Shown: positions 1 through 11,639, counted from the stretch's first letter. The stretch: 64,000 nt of DNA from Zygnema cylindricum (GCA_037447655.1 JBBHKE010000705.1:92097-156096), one strand, 5' to 3'. Made by a program: numbers and translations. The notes: a model not told the origin generated them from the letters alone.

Positions 1-380
1 GAAATTGTTATGTGATGCATTCATTCAAACGGTAACATGTTTACCACGTGGCACAAAGTCATCGGAAAACGTGATCGAAAGATTTTCCCATGGCCCAACC
101 ATCCACATACCATATAACAGTTATTTTTTCGGCGCTTGAAATTCCCTATGGTATTGGCTCAAAGAAGGACGACTTTTTTTTTTTAGTTCTTGAAAGTCAC
201 GGGCATTGTAAATCGGGAGAACTCTTAAGTCAACCGGCATTTTACTTCCTTTATGACAAAACTGTACGGACGTTTCTAACGGCTTTAGTAGATTAGCTAC
301 AGTTGTAAGATATTTTGTCGCGTAGCTGTAAAAAAAGACGCCGGGCGTAGTCCGAGATAGTATTGGATTCCCCGAAATGA
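1..380. other. Intergenic, no gene seen
   Basis: I see no supported coding sequence, RNA or repeat here. The short open frames lack recognisable motifs and overlap on both strands. Confidence 0.5.
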
Positions 381-598
381 CACCGTGTAACGCTATTAGT
401 GTTGATGTTTTTTTCGCCACTTAAATCATACATTCTCCGTGCACTCTCGTCGGTTTTTTAATCCAACGGTTGATATTGAAAGGCTGGATTATCATTCACC
501 GATTGGCGACCTTCCCACTAAGAATCGGACATGTGTGCACGGAGAAAAAATGTTATAATTGTAGCAAAAAACAGCATCGCTAGTTGGAGTACACGGTG
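381..598. mobile_element. Foldback MITE
   Basis: The termini CACCGTGT (381-388) and ACACGGTG (591-598) are exact inverted repeats. Inside them GCTATTAGTGTT lies opposite a degenerate mirror, and CTCCGTGCAC (left) mirrors GTGCACGGAG (right), so nearly the whole element folds back on itself. A homologous copy lies at about 5987-6009 plus 10209-10418, interrupted by a hAT element, and a half copy lies near 23455. There is no coding capacity, so this is a non-autonomous DNA element. It ends about 400 bp upstream of the first LysM-like gene. Confidence 0.7.
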
Positions 599-756
599 CA
601 CTGTTCACATGGCAAACCGCCTCAACTCTTTATTTGTAATTTGACGCTTGGAGTTCGCAGACTTATCGGCTTCACGCCTTCAGTTGTCGGCCGCTTTAAC
701 GGAATTTGCATGCAAGACGGTCAAAAACTTAAACATTTATGGAAGGCCAAGCATAC

Positions 757-840
757 AAGACGCCAAATATAAAAGCTAAAAAATAAAGTAAAATATCAAC
801 AAATAAAAAAAGGAGAGCAAGACGCCAAAACGTATAAAAC
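757..840 (+). promoter_or_regulatory. Duplicated promoter motif of LysM-like gene 1
   Basis: Two copies of AAGACGCCA followed by TATAAA occur at 757-774 and 819-840. The same motif precedes the other two family members (10558-10580 on plus, 18589-18607 on minus), each 180-280 bp before the start codon. The TATAAA part looks like a TATA box, so the GC-rich half may be an upstream activator site. A second TATA-like stretch (CTATAAAA) lies just before the start codon, so the transcription start is uncertain. Confidence 0.5.
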
Positions 841-997
841 AAAGAGACAATACATCAAAATACAGTAGTAGTAAAGACAAGAAAGTTGTGTCAGAGCTCC
901 GAAGCTTTCGATAGATAGACGGTCAGCAGCAAAGCGACGGCCGGCACCTGCATTTTCTACCGGCTATAAAATCTAGCGGCTATAAAAGGCCGTCAAT

Positions 998-2189
998 ATG
1001 AATCAACGGCTGACGATTGTGCTGCTGCTATTTGTGGTCGTTGCAAGTTGCGCTGCTGTCCACGTGGCAGCTCAGGCGATAGAGGATCTTGTGCCAGAAG
1101 AGAAAGCGGAGAGACACGTGGCTGTGTATGATACAAAAGGTGAGAAATCATGTATAGTGAAAATACCAGTTCTGGATTGGAGTAGAGGAAGCTGGAGGGA
1201 GAGGGAACAAGAAAGGGACAAGATAAGGAAAAGGCAAAGGACAAAGAGAGGGGGAAGAGAGAGAGAAAGATAAAAGGAGAGGAATTGGGTAGGGGAAGGG
1301 AGATGGAGAGTCTTGGATTGGCACGTGAATGCCGGTTCAATACGGGGTAGAATGTGACACGTCACACTCGAAGCCGCCTAAAATAAATAGGTACGGACCC
1401 GCCAGGCTCTACATCGAGCTGGTGGCACAGTGGTTAGTGCGCTGACAGTTCAAGTCAGAGGTCCCAGGTTCGAGCCCTGGCCGGCTCACTTTTTCCTAGT
1501 ATGGGACATACCGAATCCCGGATTTCACGGAAATCAACAGAGAGAGATAGGGCTGAATGGGAAGATGGGGACATGAAGTGGGAGTAGGAAGTGGGAAGGG
1601 GTGAGAGGGAAGAAGGTGGAAGAGAGAGGTGGTTGAAAGAGACAAGAAGGATGTGACAGTTGCGCATTTTGGAAGACACATTCTCCTCAACCAGGCAACA
1701 ATTTATATATTTCTCCGCTTTCTCTAAAGCCACTTTCCATTTAGATGGTCCATTCAATCCTCTTCTTTTTTTTTTTTTCTTTTAACATTTTTTCCTCCTT
1801 TCCTCTTGTTTCTCTTTGTTTTTGATAAAACCCAAAAATTACTGTGATGCAATAGTAAGTCAATAGTAAGTCAGCTATAAGAAGGCGATCGTTTCCTCAT
1901 GGTTTGTGTGTTTTTTTTTTGTCGTTTCTATCTAGGATTCAACGGAGGTCGACGTCAGCTACTTGCATGTAGTCCTTATTACACCTGGAGAGCTGGGAAC
2001 ACGTGTACATCTGTCATTCAAAATTTTTGTGGCTCGAAAACTACAAAAACTTGGACTCAATGCATGGGTCCAAACGCGGGAGTTTGTACAGGAACAGGCA
2101 GCGCTTGGGCCGTAGGGAGGGTTATTTGTGTGACAACTTGCTATAATCATAGGGGTAGTAAAGTTGCATATTGTTATGGTTTAAAATAG
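998..2189 (+). CDS. Secreted eight-cysteine LysM-like protein, copy 1 (two exons, intact)
   Basis: Exon 1 is 998-1139 and exon 2 is 1936-2189. The donor reads AAAAG|GTGAG and the acceptor TCTATCTAG|GATTC; the intron is phase 1 and the spliced frame gives 131 residues. Residues 1-26 are a signal peptide with a hydrophobic core (LTIVLLLFVVVASC). A short acidic propeptide follows, then a dibasic GGRRQLL stretch of the RRxL type cleaved by plant site-1 subtilases. The last roughly 80 residues have eight cysteines and a LysM-like pattern: YYTWRAGNTCTSVI near the start, TWTQC in the middle and VGRVICV near the end. LysM domains bind chitin, peptidoglycan or related N-acetylglucosamine glycans, so a secreted glycan-binding role is inferred. 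The intact paralogue at 17620-18323 shares splice sites, all eight cysteines and the RR motif. The LysM assignment is by pattern only; a novel cysteine-rich peptide is the alternative. Confidence 0.8.
1314..1539 (+). mobile_element. Solo TRIM LTR inside intron 1 of LysM-like gene 1
   Basis: This 226-bp stretch begins TGGATTGGCACG and matches, in order, the 230-232 bp LTRs of the TRIM at 17071-17592: TTGGCACG, GGGTAGAATGTG, CACACTCGAA, AAATAAATAGGTACGGAC, the tRNA-like segment, then TTTTTCCTAGTATGGGACAT. It lies wholly inside the intron in the gene's orientation. No clear target duplication is visible. Confidence 0.6.
1416..1488 (+). other. tRNA-like cloverleaf within the TRIM LTR
   Basis: The 73 bases fold as a perfect tRNA: acceptor GAGCTGG/CCGGCTC, D stem GCAC/GTGC, anticodon stem CTGAC/GTCAG, T arm CCAGG-TTCGAGC-CCTGG and a discriminator A. 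The B box GGTTCGAGCCC is near consensus. The anticodon loop AGTTCAA has G at position 33 in place of the near-universal U, so it is probably a tRNA-derived module rather than a working tRNA gene. Homologues sit at 11567-11639 (+), 17416-17488 (-) and 17124-17197 (-). Confidence 0.7.
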
Positions 2190-3995
2190 GCACATGCTTT
2201 AGTCATTGTTAGTGAAAATTTCCAAACTATTCATTAAAATCTAAAGGTTTCTTTTGATATACATTGGAATAGTTTCGGAGGGCAAATAGAATCATTTGTG
2301 TAAAAATGAAACTCCAGCCTAGTTGTTTACGAGTACATAATTAGTGTTGCTTGAGTAAATTAAGCATAATTTCTAGTGTTTGTGAGTCGAAATAGCCAAA
2401 GTGCATCAACTATTTGTGCAATAGGATTAACTAATCAAAGAAATAGCGGCTAAAAAGAAACACAGTTAGGGTAGTGTTATTCAAAAAATGAAACAGAATT
2501 TGTTTGCCCTAAACTAGGGTAAGTGGTAGATGTTACAGATAACATTCCGCACACTAAGTTTATATGATTTAGAATAGTTGTCACTTATTTTTTCATGCGG
2601 AATCTAACCTCTATTCCGTTTGTAGCTTAGTCCTACTTATTTTTCAATTAATTCATTTGTTTAGAGTCTCGCGCGCCCTTTTAGTTTGGGCCAATTAGAA
2701 CGCCCTTTGAGCTTGAAACAGAACAAATGTGAGGTCTACATAATATTAGAATTGAAAAAATTCTTTTAAAACATACAATTGACCAAAAATGAAACATGAC
2801 CCTTTCTTTTACTCTTGTTTCTTCTTGGTTTCTTTTTATTTTCTCTTTTTTCTTTCTCTTTCATCTATAATCCTAGTAGACACCAACCACCAAACCAACT
2901 TTTTAGAATCGATCGGTTTTATGTTTGAAAGTTTTTCCCATCCTCTCGTTTTAAGACGGAGGAAAGTTGGCATATTTTTTCCGGAGCCGTCGGGTCTTTT
3001 CTCCCTCCTATCCTTAATAATTGCACCTGCTAATACAGACCAGGTTGTTGAACCAGTCTGTCACCTTCCCTTCAACAGTTGGACTTCTAAGGACCATGTC
3101 ACCTTCACTCGCTACATCTCAGCACTTACTCTCTATTAAATAACTCTCCACCATGTCGCAACTTTGGTCGTGACCCCATGGTCTTCACTTCAAAATGTCC
3201 AAATTAACCTCTTCTCCAAAAAGAATTATGTCGAGCTTATGGACCCTTCCCAATCCTTACTATGACACTCATGTGGAAATGGTTGCGAATTATTGTAGAA
3301 TTATCAGCCTCCCAATACCAAAAGGTTAAACATTTTTTTTTTAACACTCCTCATTCATAGGATAAAAAGAAGAAAATCCAGCACAAAGAGTATGCAACCA
3401 CTCATAAGCAAAAGCAAAAACTCGTACACATCATTTTACATGTACACAAGCTAGTCTACAAAATATGTATACATTAAGTCAAACTTTTCTCCTCACTCTA
3501 ACTTTTATATAATAGTTCCTTACTCATTTTACTTGACTTAGCTTAACACAAAACTTAATGTACAAGGCAGCTACACAATTAAACACTCTCTATTAACGCA
3601 AAGGATGAACAATCAAAAAAAAAAAACACGCTACGTTAGACCCGCCTACACTGAAACAAATCATGTGTTAGCTTGAGAGCATGTTTCTACGCCTTACACA
3701 CAACAGACTATCTGAACCATACAAAAAAAGAACAAACGTACGAAACAACAAGGAAAAGATGGACGCGAACCTGGTTGATACGTCGATATGCACAATGTAC
3801 CCAACATTCCTCTTTTCACTTTGTGAATCATGAATCACATGTTTTCCTCAACTATAGGCACATAGCTAAACGCCCCCTCTTTAGCATTTACCAAATCCTT
3901 TACCAAATGCGACTTAATGCGGATATTTTTCGTACATTTGCGGAATGCGTGATTCTTTACTAGCGCCATAGAACTTACACTGTCAGAATAAGTTT
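2190..3995. other. AT-rich intergenic DNA
   Basis: No recognisable gene. The open frames at 2789-3139 and 3673-3963 on plus show no domain, repeat or splice evidence. Confidence 0.45.
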
Positions 3996-4190
3996 TCATA
4001 CAACCAACCGGATATCAAAACCTTTTAACATATCTTCAATCTTAATTGAAGCGTTTTTAGCATGGCATGTTGCCATATAGTCCACCTCATTGGAACTTAA
4101 TGTCGTTTGGGGATAGAGCTTGGAACTCCATAAACTGTCGCTCTTACGGAAAACCAAAAGCATAATAGGATGTATAAATTCTTGAATCAA
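3996..4190 (-). pseudogene. Copia RNase H remnant
   Basis: The minus-strand translation contains SLWSSKLYPQTTLSSNEVDY followed by MATCHAKNASIK. This matches the copia RNase H pattern (WxSKxQxTVALSxTEAEYMA then AAKEAIW). Only about 60 codons remain and no other element parts are recognisable next to it. Confidence 0.6.
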
Positions 4191-5980
4191 ATTCAGCGTC
4201 CCAATCCAATGCGGGCCTTTTGCGTGTATCGGGTTTGTTTTATGTTGCCCTGTATTCAGTTTAGTTTCTTGCTTTATAGTGTTTCTTAGTGGGTGTTAGT
4301 GGGATAAATGGAGTGAGAGAATGAGGGACAAGTATCCCCTTCGTATTGAAGAAAAATGGCTTTGAATAAATATACGACTTTACCCTGGAGCTCTTTTCCT
4401 CTTCAATCTGAATGCTACTGCTGTGCAATGCTATTGTCTCTTTCATTCTTTTACTGATATTTTCAGATATCAACACTTTCCCTGACAAAAAAATCAAATT
4501 TACAAATTCTAATTCAAGGTAATTCATTCCCCAGGTTGAGGGGCAAATTCAAATTTCGATGCCTAAAAAACGTTTTTGATGTTGGTTTAAGGCGCTCACC
4601 CTAGCCCTTGGCCGAGGGTTAGGGTAGATAAGCCTAAAATATACACTAGGAAGTAGTGTTGTTATGTGACTCACAAAGGGTTCAGAGGAAGAAGTAGAAA
4701 TAGATGTAGACAATAGATGAGGCAGGTTTAGGCAAGCTTTAAATGGAATTATAAATGGTAGAAATTACAATTGTCTCTTGGACATTTCCCTATCTAAATA
4801 AAAGCTGGATTCTCCTCCTATGGCTATTCGTCTAATCTCTGTGATCTCTCTGTACAATATGTTTCTGTGAATAAAGTGCTAAACACCATTGCTTAAACAA
4901 TCTTGCTATCATGTGATGTGATGTGTGAGAGAGATAGATCTCTTGCTATGCAATATTCTCTATTTGTACATGTGCATCCCAATCTGCATGTGAAATGTGT
5001 GCACGATATGGTCCAATCACTAGACGCCAAAATACACAGTTTCAGCCGTCGGTGGCCGCGCCCAAAGTTGCGTTAGTATTTCCGCCGAAAAAAGTGTGTC
5101 GTGGAATCGTCCCTCGATTCCGTATGATTCGATCCTGCCGTCCGTACAATATCGGCGATCCGATTTCCGTACATAATATCTGCCGAGATCGTCTAAAATC
5201 AACATTTGAGTCTACTTTTATCGCATTGATTTTTTTACTTCTTGGACAACATGTGGGTTTTTAGTCATTGGGTTTTCCACTGGCCCAAAAAAATCAACCA
5301 TTAATGAGTTTATTTTGTGACCTATCCATTGGTATGCAACTTTACTCTGTATATTAACTTTACTTTCCAACAGCCCGTGGTATATGAGTTTTGTGCATGT
5401 TGTTAACATCCGTAGTATATGGGTTTTATGCATATTGTTCAACAACATAGATAATATGTCAACATATGGGATACCATTACGGAATATAGAATTTAATAAC
5501 ATAAAAAAAGTACGCGCTTTTGATTTAATGTAGAATTCCTCGACGTCCTAGTCGTCTCTTATTTCTTTTGTGACCATCAGCGTTCCTTTTTTTGAGAAGA
5601 CTTCTGTACGTGGCGACGGTTTTGCGGTTATGGCGGTTAAGATGACAGCTAAACGTTCATGTTTCCCCTGGACCGTCTGTTTTATGCCGTTCCGGTAAAT
5701 ATTAACCGTACGAGTTTTTCTTTCGTTTACGGTATTTAGTGTACCATCGTCTTTTTCTAGTCTTGGACGGATTATTTTACCCGTGCGGCTTCACGCCGGA
5801 TACTCCGTTCGACACCGGATATTACGGGCAGCGTCAGTTTGTCGTTACTTGTGCTGGACTTTGGCGTACGGAACGCATCATTTCACTAGTAAAGTTAAAA
5901 AAAACAATGGACTGGCGACCAAATCTACACTTAGGGTTTGACTTTTGGAAGTACGGCGGATACGGTCCTAAAAAATTCGT
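4191..5980. other. Intergenic; possible old LTR-like stretch
   Basis: No gene is supported. About 4656-4960 begins TGTTGTTATG and carries two AATAAA-type signals, as an old LTR would, but I found no second LTR, primer site or target duplication. The open frame at 5739-6029 runs into the hAT terminal repeat and is not credible. Confidence 0.3.
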
Positions 5981-6559
5981 AACTAAAGTACACCGTGAAT
6001 CCCTATTAGTAGTGTTGGGTATCGGGTAGTTTCATATCGCGATAATCTCGATATTCGATATATCGAATATCGATCGAGGAAAGTCCTCGATATATCGTAC
6101 CAACATAAATTATCACGATATATATCGCGATATATTGAAATTTTAATATATATATATATATATATTTTTTAATATGTTATTTTAGCGATAATGACAAATT
6201 TTCTGAAACGCAACGTACGCCGTGATTTTCGTTCCGTTACTTAAAAGGTAACGCCGCAAAATGTAACGGACGAAAAAGTACTTATACTGTAATACTAATA
6301 TTGTAACACATATAGATACTTATTTAGTACATACTACGGTACAGAACTTCACATATGGAAACTTGAAACCCACACTAATTAAGTCAAAGTATGATATGAA
6401 AAAAAAAAATTGCAGACTGTTCGTTTCGGGCAGGAAGGCAGGAATACCTACCAATTAGCAATCTGCAATCTGCAGGCAAATTGGTAGCAATTAGTACATT
6501 ATTACTTATCCATTACCAGCGATTAATATTGTGCAAAGGTTACATTTTTTGTTTTCTCC

Positions 6560-8748
6560 ATGGATTCCCAAGAGATGGGAGGCAGCATGGGAGGTGAAGA
6601 GGACAATGACACTGAACTGCTTCCGGATATGGAAACAGTAGAGTTAGAAAATTTATCCGAAATTGTAGATCAGTTTAGGGAAGCAAAAAAGGTTGTTCCG
6701 AAAGGAGTAAATTCAAAAGTTTGGCATCATTTCAAAGTCCTACATGATGGGAAGCATCCAGACAAAGCTTTTTGTAATCATTGTTCTATGCCTGTTGCGA
6801 GGGGGAAGTCAATGAGTCCTACCAATTTACTATCTCATTTAAAGGTTCACCATAAGAAGTTATTTGTAGGTGATAGGTTGAAAGAAATTGAAGAAAAGCG
6901 AGGAGCTTTGGAGGATTTCGTAGAGCGAGGATCGGCAACATCCTTCAAAGATAGGCTCATTCGGTGGATAGTGTTAGACTACCAGCCACTAAGTGTGGTG
7001 GAGAGCCCTGAATTTCGAGAGATGATCAAGGGCTTGGCGCCAAAGGTGGCGATACCAGATCGACGTGGAATAATATCGAGAATGGAGGAAATCGAAATAA
7101 AGGTTCGTCTAAGTTTAGGGAAACTCTTTGAAGATGAAACTTTGAGCGTTACCATGGACACATGGACTTCTTTATCAAATGAATCCTATTGTTCTATGAC
7201 GGCTCACTTTATCAACTCAGAATGGGAGCTTCAAAATGAGCTTCAAAATGTTTGCTTAGGTTGCTCTCCATTTCCTGGTAGCCATACAGCAGAAGCAATC
7301 GGTGAAAAGTTTAAGGAAATGTTAGGAGGATATAGTATTTCCGAGAAATCGGTGGCCGTTTGTGTTACGGATACAGCGGCTGCTATCAAAAAAGCGGGGA
7401 AATCCATGTCTTGTGATTGGCATGGTTGTATGGACCATTTGTTGGAGCTAGTTACGGGAAAGTTTTTTAATGGTCCTAGTGTTGCACAACATTTGGAAAG
7501 TGCACGCAATCTTGTGGGATTTTTTCGAAGCTCATCGAGAGCAACTAATATCCTTAAAAATGTTGCTAGTGAAATAAGTGGAAGGTCTTGATACCGGATG
7601 TAGCCACTAGGTGGTGGTCCACATACTCCATGCTCACTTCGATTTTGCATTTGAAAATTCCGTTAAAGGCACTTATAACAACAATTGTACCACTAAATGC
7701 GAGGTTGAGTGAAGAGTCTTGGATGGTCATCGAGAGAGGTGTTGTAATTTTAAAACCTTTTATGGTTGCACAATGTGTGTTAGAAGGGGAAAAGTATGTA
7801 ACTTTGAGTTGGGTGCCGGTAATTGTCCACTCACTACTAAAGGGACTCAAAAAAGTAGTGGAAGACAGCTCAAGTGGATCATGTGATGATTTGGCGATCA
7901 ACGCAATTGCGGAGACGATGCTAACCGATTTTGAGACACGATTCGGCACCTTTGAGTTAAAAACTTTACCGATGAAAATGTTTATTGCTTGTGCACTAGA
8001 TCCAAGGACGAAAACCCTAGGATTTTTAACACCTCTAGAGGTAGATAGGGTATGGCAAGAGATTGTGAACATGATGTTGGGTAAATTTGATATTGATGCC
8101 GAATTGATTGAAAATTGTGAGGGTGGTAGTGAAGGGTTGTTGATGGAAATCGGAAACAACTCAAATGAAAAAGGTGTGAATGAACTTGATGACGATGATG
8201 AGGATGACATCTTCAAAGCATTACAAAAAGATCATCCCATTTCCATGTCTTCGGTAAAGGAATCCGTTCTAAAACCTTCGAACACGGAACTAACTCGAGA
8301 TGAGTTTAAGGTTAATTTGCTTCACGAAGTTCAACTTTACAAAGGAAGAAGTGTTTTGGAACATTCGGAACACAATCGGGGAAACCCATTAAAGTGGTGG
8401 GACGAAAAGAAAAATTTGTTACCGACATTGAGCTCTTTGGCTCGTATAATTCTAGCTATACCGGCCACTTCGGCTCCTTCCGAGCGAATATTTTCCATTG
8501 CTGGTCAAGTCAACACGGTCAAGCGAAACCGGTTGTCTCCGGAATCGGTTGAAAGACTTGTTTTCCTCAAAGGTTCTTGGAAAGCAACGGAATCGCTCAT
8601 CAATATTCGCGATGATAAAGGAAAGAATATTGAAATGGAGGAAAACATTAACGACAACGAGAACAATAAAGTTGTTGCTAAGAAACGTCGGAAAGAAACG
8701 GTAAAGGAAATTGGAGATTGGTGGAATAATTTATCCAACAAAAAATGA
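6560..8748 (+). pseudogene. hAT transposase (BED finger + hATC), frameshifted
   Basis: Two overlapping frames form one transposase of about 725 residues. The N-terminal part (6560-7591) has a BED zinc finger at residues 52-98 (C72, C75, H93 and H97/98) and the RNase H-like core with D200 in VTMDTWTS and D271 in VCVTDTAAA. The C-terminal part (7588-8748) starts around VLIPDVATRW and ends with the hATC dimerisation domain, including PATSAPSERIFSIAG, which holds the catalytic-region Glu. The frame switches between about 7560 and 7590, a 1-base indel, unless a tiny intron or a sequencing error lies there. The family resembles plant zinc-finger BED RICESLEEPER/DAYSLEEPER proteins. Otherwise it is full length and free of stops, so it decayed recently. 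Confidence 0.88.
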
Positions 8749-9371
8749 TTTTACAAAATTATGTTTTTTAGGGAAGATTTATAGGGTGCACGGTTATGAG
8801 TATTTGATTTTCAGTTTATTAGTTTGAGAAACATTAGATAATTTTGATTTGGATTTCGAATATTGGGAAATTGGAAAATTAGAAAATTAGAAAATTCGGG
8901 ATTTTGGGATTATGGGATATTTACGTGTTTGAATGTTGGAAATGTTCGATTATTCGCAAAACATGGACATGCCGGAGTTTAAAACCTCAAGGAATTTGAT
9001 TTTTAATTTGAATAATTGCATTTTTATTTTTATAATTTTTATTTCTATTTTTATTAAATACTATTTGAAGTGTATAAAATGTGAATTTTAATTCTTGTTT
9101 TTAGGGGTATATTTTAAGTGTTTGAAATGTGCTTTTTGAATTTTATTTTTATGAATTATTTTTGAAGTGTACAAAATGATAATTTTTATTATTATTTTTA
9201 TTAATCATTAAATGAAGTGTACAAAATGTGAGTTTGTATTATCATTTTTATTTTTTATTTTTTAACGTGTATAAAATGTGAATTTTTATTCTTATTATTA
9301 TTAATTATTTTTTGAAGTGCACAAGTTGTAAAATCGTATTCTTATTTTTATTTTTATTAATTGGAGTAACT

Positions 9372-9775
9372 AGTGTCCTCAGCTAGTACTATTGGCAGCA
9401 GCAGTAGCACTGCCAGCAGTTAGTACTACTGGCAGCACTAGTACTACTGCCAACAGCTTGTAATACTGCCAGCAGTTAGTACTACTGGCAGCACTAGTAC
9501 TACTGCCAGCAGCTAGTACTACTGGCACAACTAGTACTACTGCCAACAGCTAGCAATACTGCCAGCACTAATACTACTGGCAGCTGCAGTAGTACTGCCA
9601 ACAGCTAGTACTACTGCCAGCACTAGTACTACTGCCAGCAGCTAGTACTACTGGCAGCACTAGTACTACTGCCAGCAGCTAGTACTACTGCCAGCACTAA
9701 TACTACTGGCAGCTGCAGTAGTACTGCCAGCAGCTAGTACTACTGGCAGCAGCAATAGCAATGCCAGCTAGTATC
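9372..9775. repeat. AGTACTACTGCCAGCAGCT-type minisatellite
   Basis: About 400 bp of imperfect tandem repeats built from CTAGTACTACTG(C/G)CAGCA, in which CTGCCAG and CTGGCAG alternate so that neighbouring units are partly inverted. It lies inside the hAT element between the transposase stop and the right end. Confidence 0.85.
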
Positions 9776-10208
9776 ACTTGCAGTAGCAAAAGCACAAATG
9801 CTTACGGTACAGCTATGGACATGAAAATAATTCCTCTCAATCTTCAGTTTCCAATCATTTTTTTGTTTCCAAAACCACTTTGTTTTTGTTTCTCAAATTC
9901 TGGTTCTCAATTAATCAATTAACAATTTCCGATTCGCAGGTTTCGGTTCACAGTCTACGTGAAAAAAAAAGAAAAACATCCTCCACCACTTTCACACCTG
10001 TCCTTCTCTTCTTCAGAGAATTGACTGGGATTTTTTTATTTTTTTTAAAGAAACCTCGATATATCGTCGATACGATATATCGGCGATATATCGGCGATAT
10101 ATCGCGATAATTTGAAATTCGATATATCGAAGCGATATATCGAATATCGGGTACCTGAAATTCGATATATATCGAATATCGGCAATGGGTCCTCGATACC
10201 CAACACTA

Positions 10209-10418
10209 ACTATTAGTGTTAATGTTTTTTTTGCCGCTTAAAACATATTTTCTCCGTACACACTTGTCGGATTGTAAATCCGACGGTTGGAATCGATAAG
10301 TTTTCATCTCATCTTCCGATTGGCGGTCTCAAATTGAAAAAAGGACAAGTGTGCACGGAGAAAAGATGTTTTAAGTGGCGTAAAAATTATTAACACTAAT
10401 AGCGATATAGGGTGTACC
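10209..10418. mobile_element. Right part of the foldback MITE split by hAT
   Basis: Starts ACTATTAGTGTTAATG and ends ATTAACACTAATAGC...GGTGTACC. The interior arms (GCCGCTTAAAACAT, CTCCGTACACACTTGTC) mirror GACAAGTGTGCACGGAG and ATGTTTTAAGTGGC, so it is nearly fully self-complementary. Its left tip, GTACACCGTGAATC, lies at about 5987-6001 on the far side of the hAT insertion. Confidence 0.75.
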
Positions 10419-10557
10419 TGTTAAAACTCTGGAAATGTGGAACGTTTTAAGGTCTGTCCGTACAAACGGCCGCGTCTTGAATAATCCCTTCACAAACGCG
10501 CATTATTTCCGTACAGTACGGTCAGCAAATTACGAAAATCCCGCACGCCACGCGGAG

Positions 10558-10580
10558 AAGACGCCAGAATGTATAAATTG
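10558..10580 (+). promoter_or_regulatory. Promoter motif of LysM-like copy 2
   Basis: AAGACGCCAGAATGTATAAA is the counterpart of the motif upstream of copies 1 and 3, about 175 bp before the start codon of the broken copy 2. Confidence 0.45.
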
Positions 10581-10904
10581 AAAAGTTAATTAAAAAAAAA
10601 TACAAAAAATAACAAAAAAAAAACAACAAGTAAGAATTTTTTGTATTATTTTTTTGTATTTTTTCTCCAAGCTTCAAGGCTATCGATCACCGGTCGGCAA
10701 CTTTGCTACCGGCTGCGTCAGCAGTTTCTAGCGGCTACAAACGGCCGTCAATATGAGTCGCCAGCCGTCAACTATTCTGCTGCTCTTTGTGGTGGCTGCC
10801 GCTTGCGCTGCTGTCCACGTGGCACCTCTTTCGTTTGGAGTTACATATCTTACACTATAGATCTAGTCTTTTAGGCATTTCTCTTTGGGTTTGCTTCCGC
10901 TAAC

Positions 10905-11060
10905 ATGTCTGATAATGGCTCAGCTCCTATTGCAAGTGCTCCTATTAGCCGTAGTGCTCCACCTGCTCCTGCTGGTGCAAGTGTGGCTCCTAGTGGGAGT
11001 GGATCACAGCCGAGTCTTAATGCCCATGACCTTCAACATAATTCCCTTCTTAGTTTCTAA
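10905..11060 (+). other. Small Ser/Ala/Pro-rich open frame, 51 codons
   Basis: Begins MSDNGSAPIASAPISRSAPP and ends with TAA. The low-complexity Ala/Pro/Ser composition resembles disordered N-termini of plant transposase-like proteins. It lies in the segment that replaced the copy 2 donor region. No homologue recognised. Confidence 0.2.
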
Positions 11061-11566
11061 CTCTCAAATTCTAGTACATCAATTAAGCGTTATGTACCTA
11101 CTTGCTTCTTCTTGGTACTTTTTTTTAGTGATATGGAAGATTCCTATGGGGAGTTCTAGTAATCTACACATAGTACTTAGATGCTTTTTTCACTTAGCAA
11201 TCGGACCCCTTTTTAGTGTGGATTGCCTAGATTAGATTCACCGTAATCGGTCACAACTTGACTAGATGTACCGGTAAAAACCGCGTAAAAACCTCTCAAA
11301 AACTGCTGCTTCCTCCCTTTAGTTTAAAAATTAGTTTATTTTTCCCTCAAAGGGCTTTTGTCTTCTTGTAAAAAGATCATCTTTGCTAAGATAGAATTAG
11401 CAACAAACCTCTCCTTTTCATTCCTTGTTCGTCTCTTTTTATTTCTCTTTGCCATCGGCCATATTCATATTTTTTGTACATACGTGAAACGTGCGCTCGA
11501 TATCTGGAATTGTGGTAAAATCCAAACTAAAACCTATATAAAATTGGACCCACCAGCGAAACATCT

Positions 11567-11639
11567 GAGCTGGTGGTACAGTGGTTAGTACATTCACAGC
11601 TAAAGTGAAAGGTCCCAGGTTCAAATCCTGGCCGCCTCA
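11567..11639 (+). other. tRNA-like cloverleaf in the copy 2 intron remnant
   Basis: A 73-base cloverleaf with the same layout as 1416-1488: D stem GTAC/GTAC, anticodon stem TTCAC/GTGAA, T arm CCAGG-TTCAAAT-CCTGG. The acceptor stem has one C-C mismatch and position 33 is again G. Flanking sequence (TAAAATTGGACCCACCAGCG before it) matches the TRIM LTR weakly, so about 11470-11690 is probably an older solo LTR. Confidence 0.6.

Larger units (their letters stand above)
6010..10208 (+). mobile_element. hAT DNA transposon with terminal inverted repeats
   Basis: The ends are exact 15-bp inverted repeats, TAGTGTTGGGTATCG (6010-6024) and its complement (10194-10208), fitting the hAT end consensus YARNG. 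Flanking 8-mers CCTATTAG (6002-6009) and ACTATTAG (10209-10216) match at 7 of 8 positions, as expected for a hAT target duplication. Subterminal sequence is packed with CGATATATCG-type palindromes at both ends (6040-6145 and 10050-10190), typical of transposase binding arrays. It encodes one transposase and carries a minisatellite near its right end. The insertion split a foldback MITE whose halves remain on either side. Confidence 0.88.

Noticed and set aside
1416-1488. Functional tRNA gene
   Set aside because: The cloverleaf is perfect, but position 33 is G instead of U and the sequence is an integral part of a TRIM LTR with degenerate copies, so I call it tRNA-like.
2789-3139. Phe/Leu-rich 116-codon open frame as a membrane protein
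   Set aside because: Low-complexity T-rich DNA produces the hydrophobicity; no conserved pattern or splice support.
5739-6029. 96-codon open frame
   Set aside because: Runs across MITE sequence into the hAT terminal repeat; no motif.
9372-9775. Centromeric satellite
   Set aside because: Only 400 bp and confined within the hAT element.
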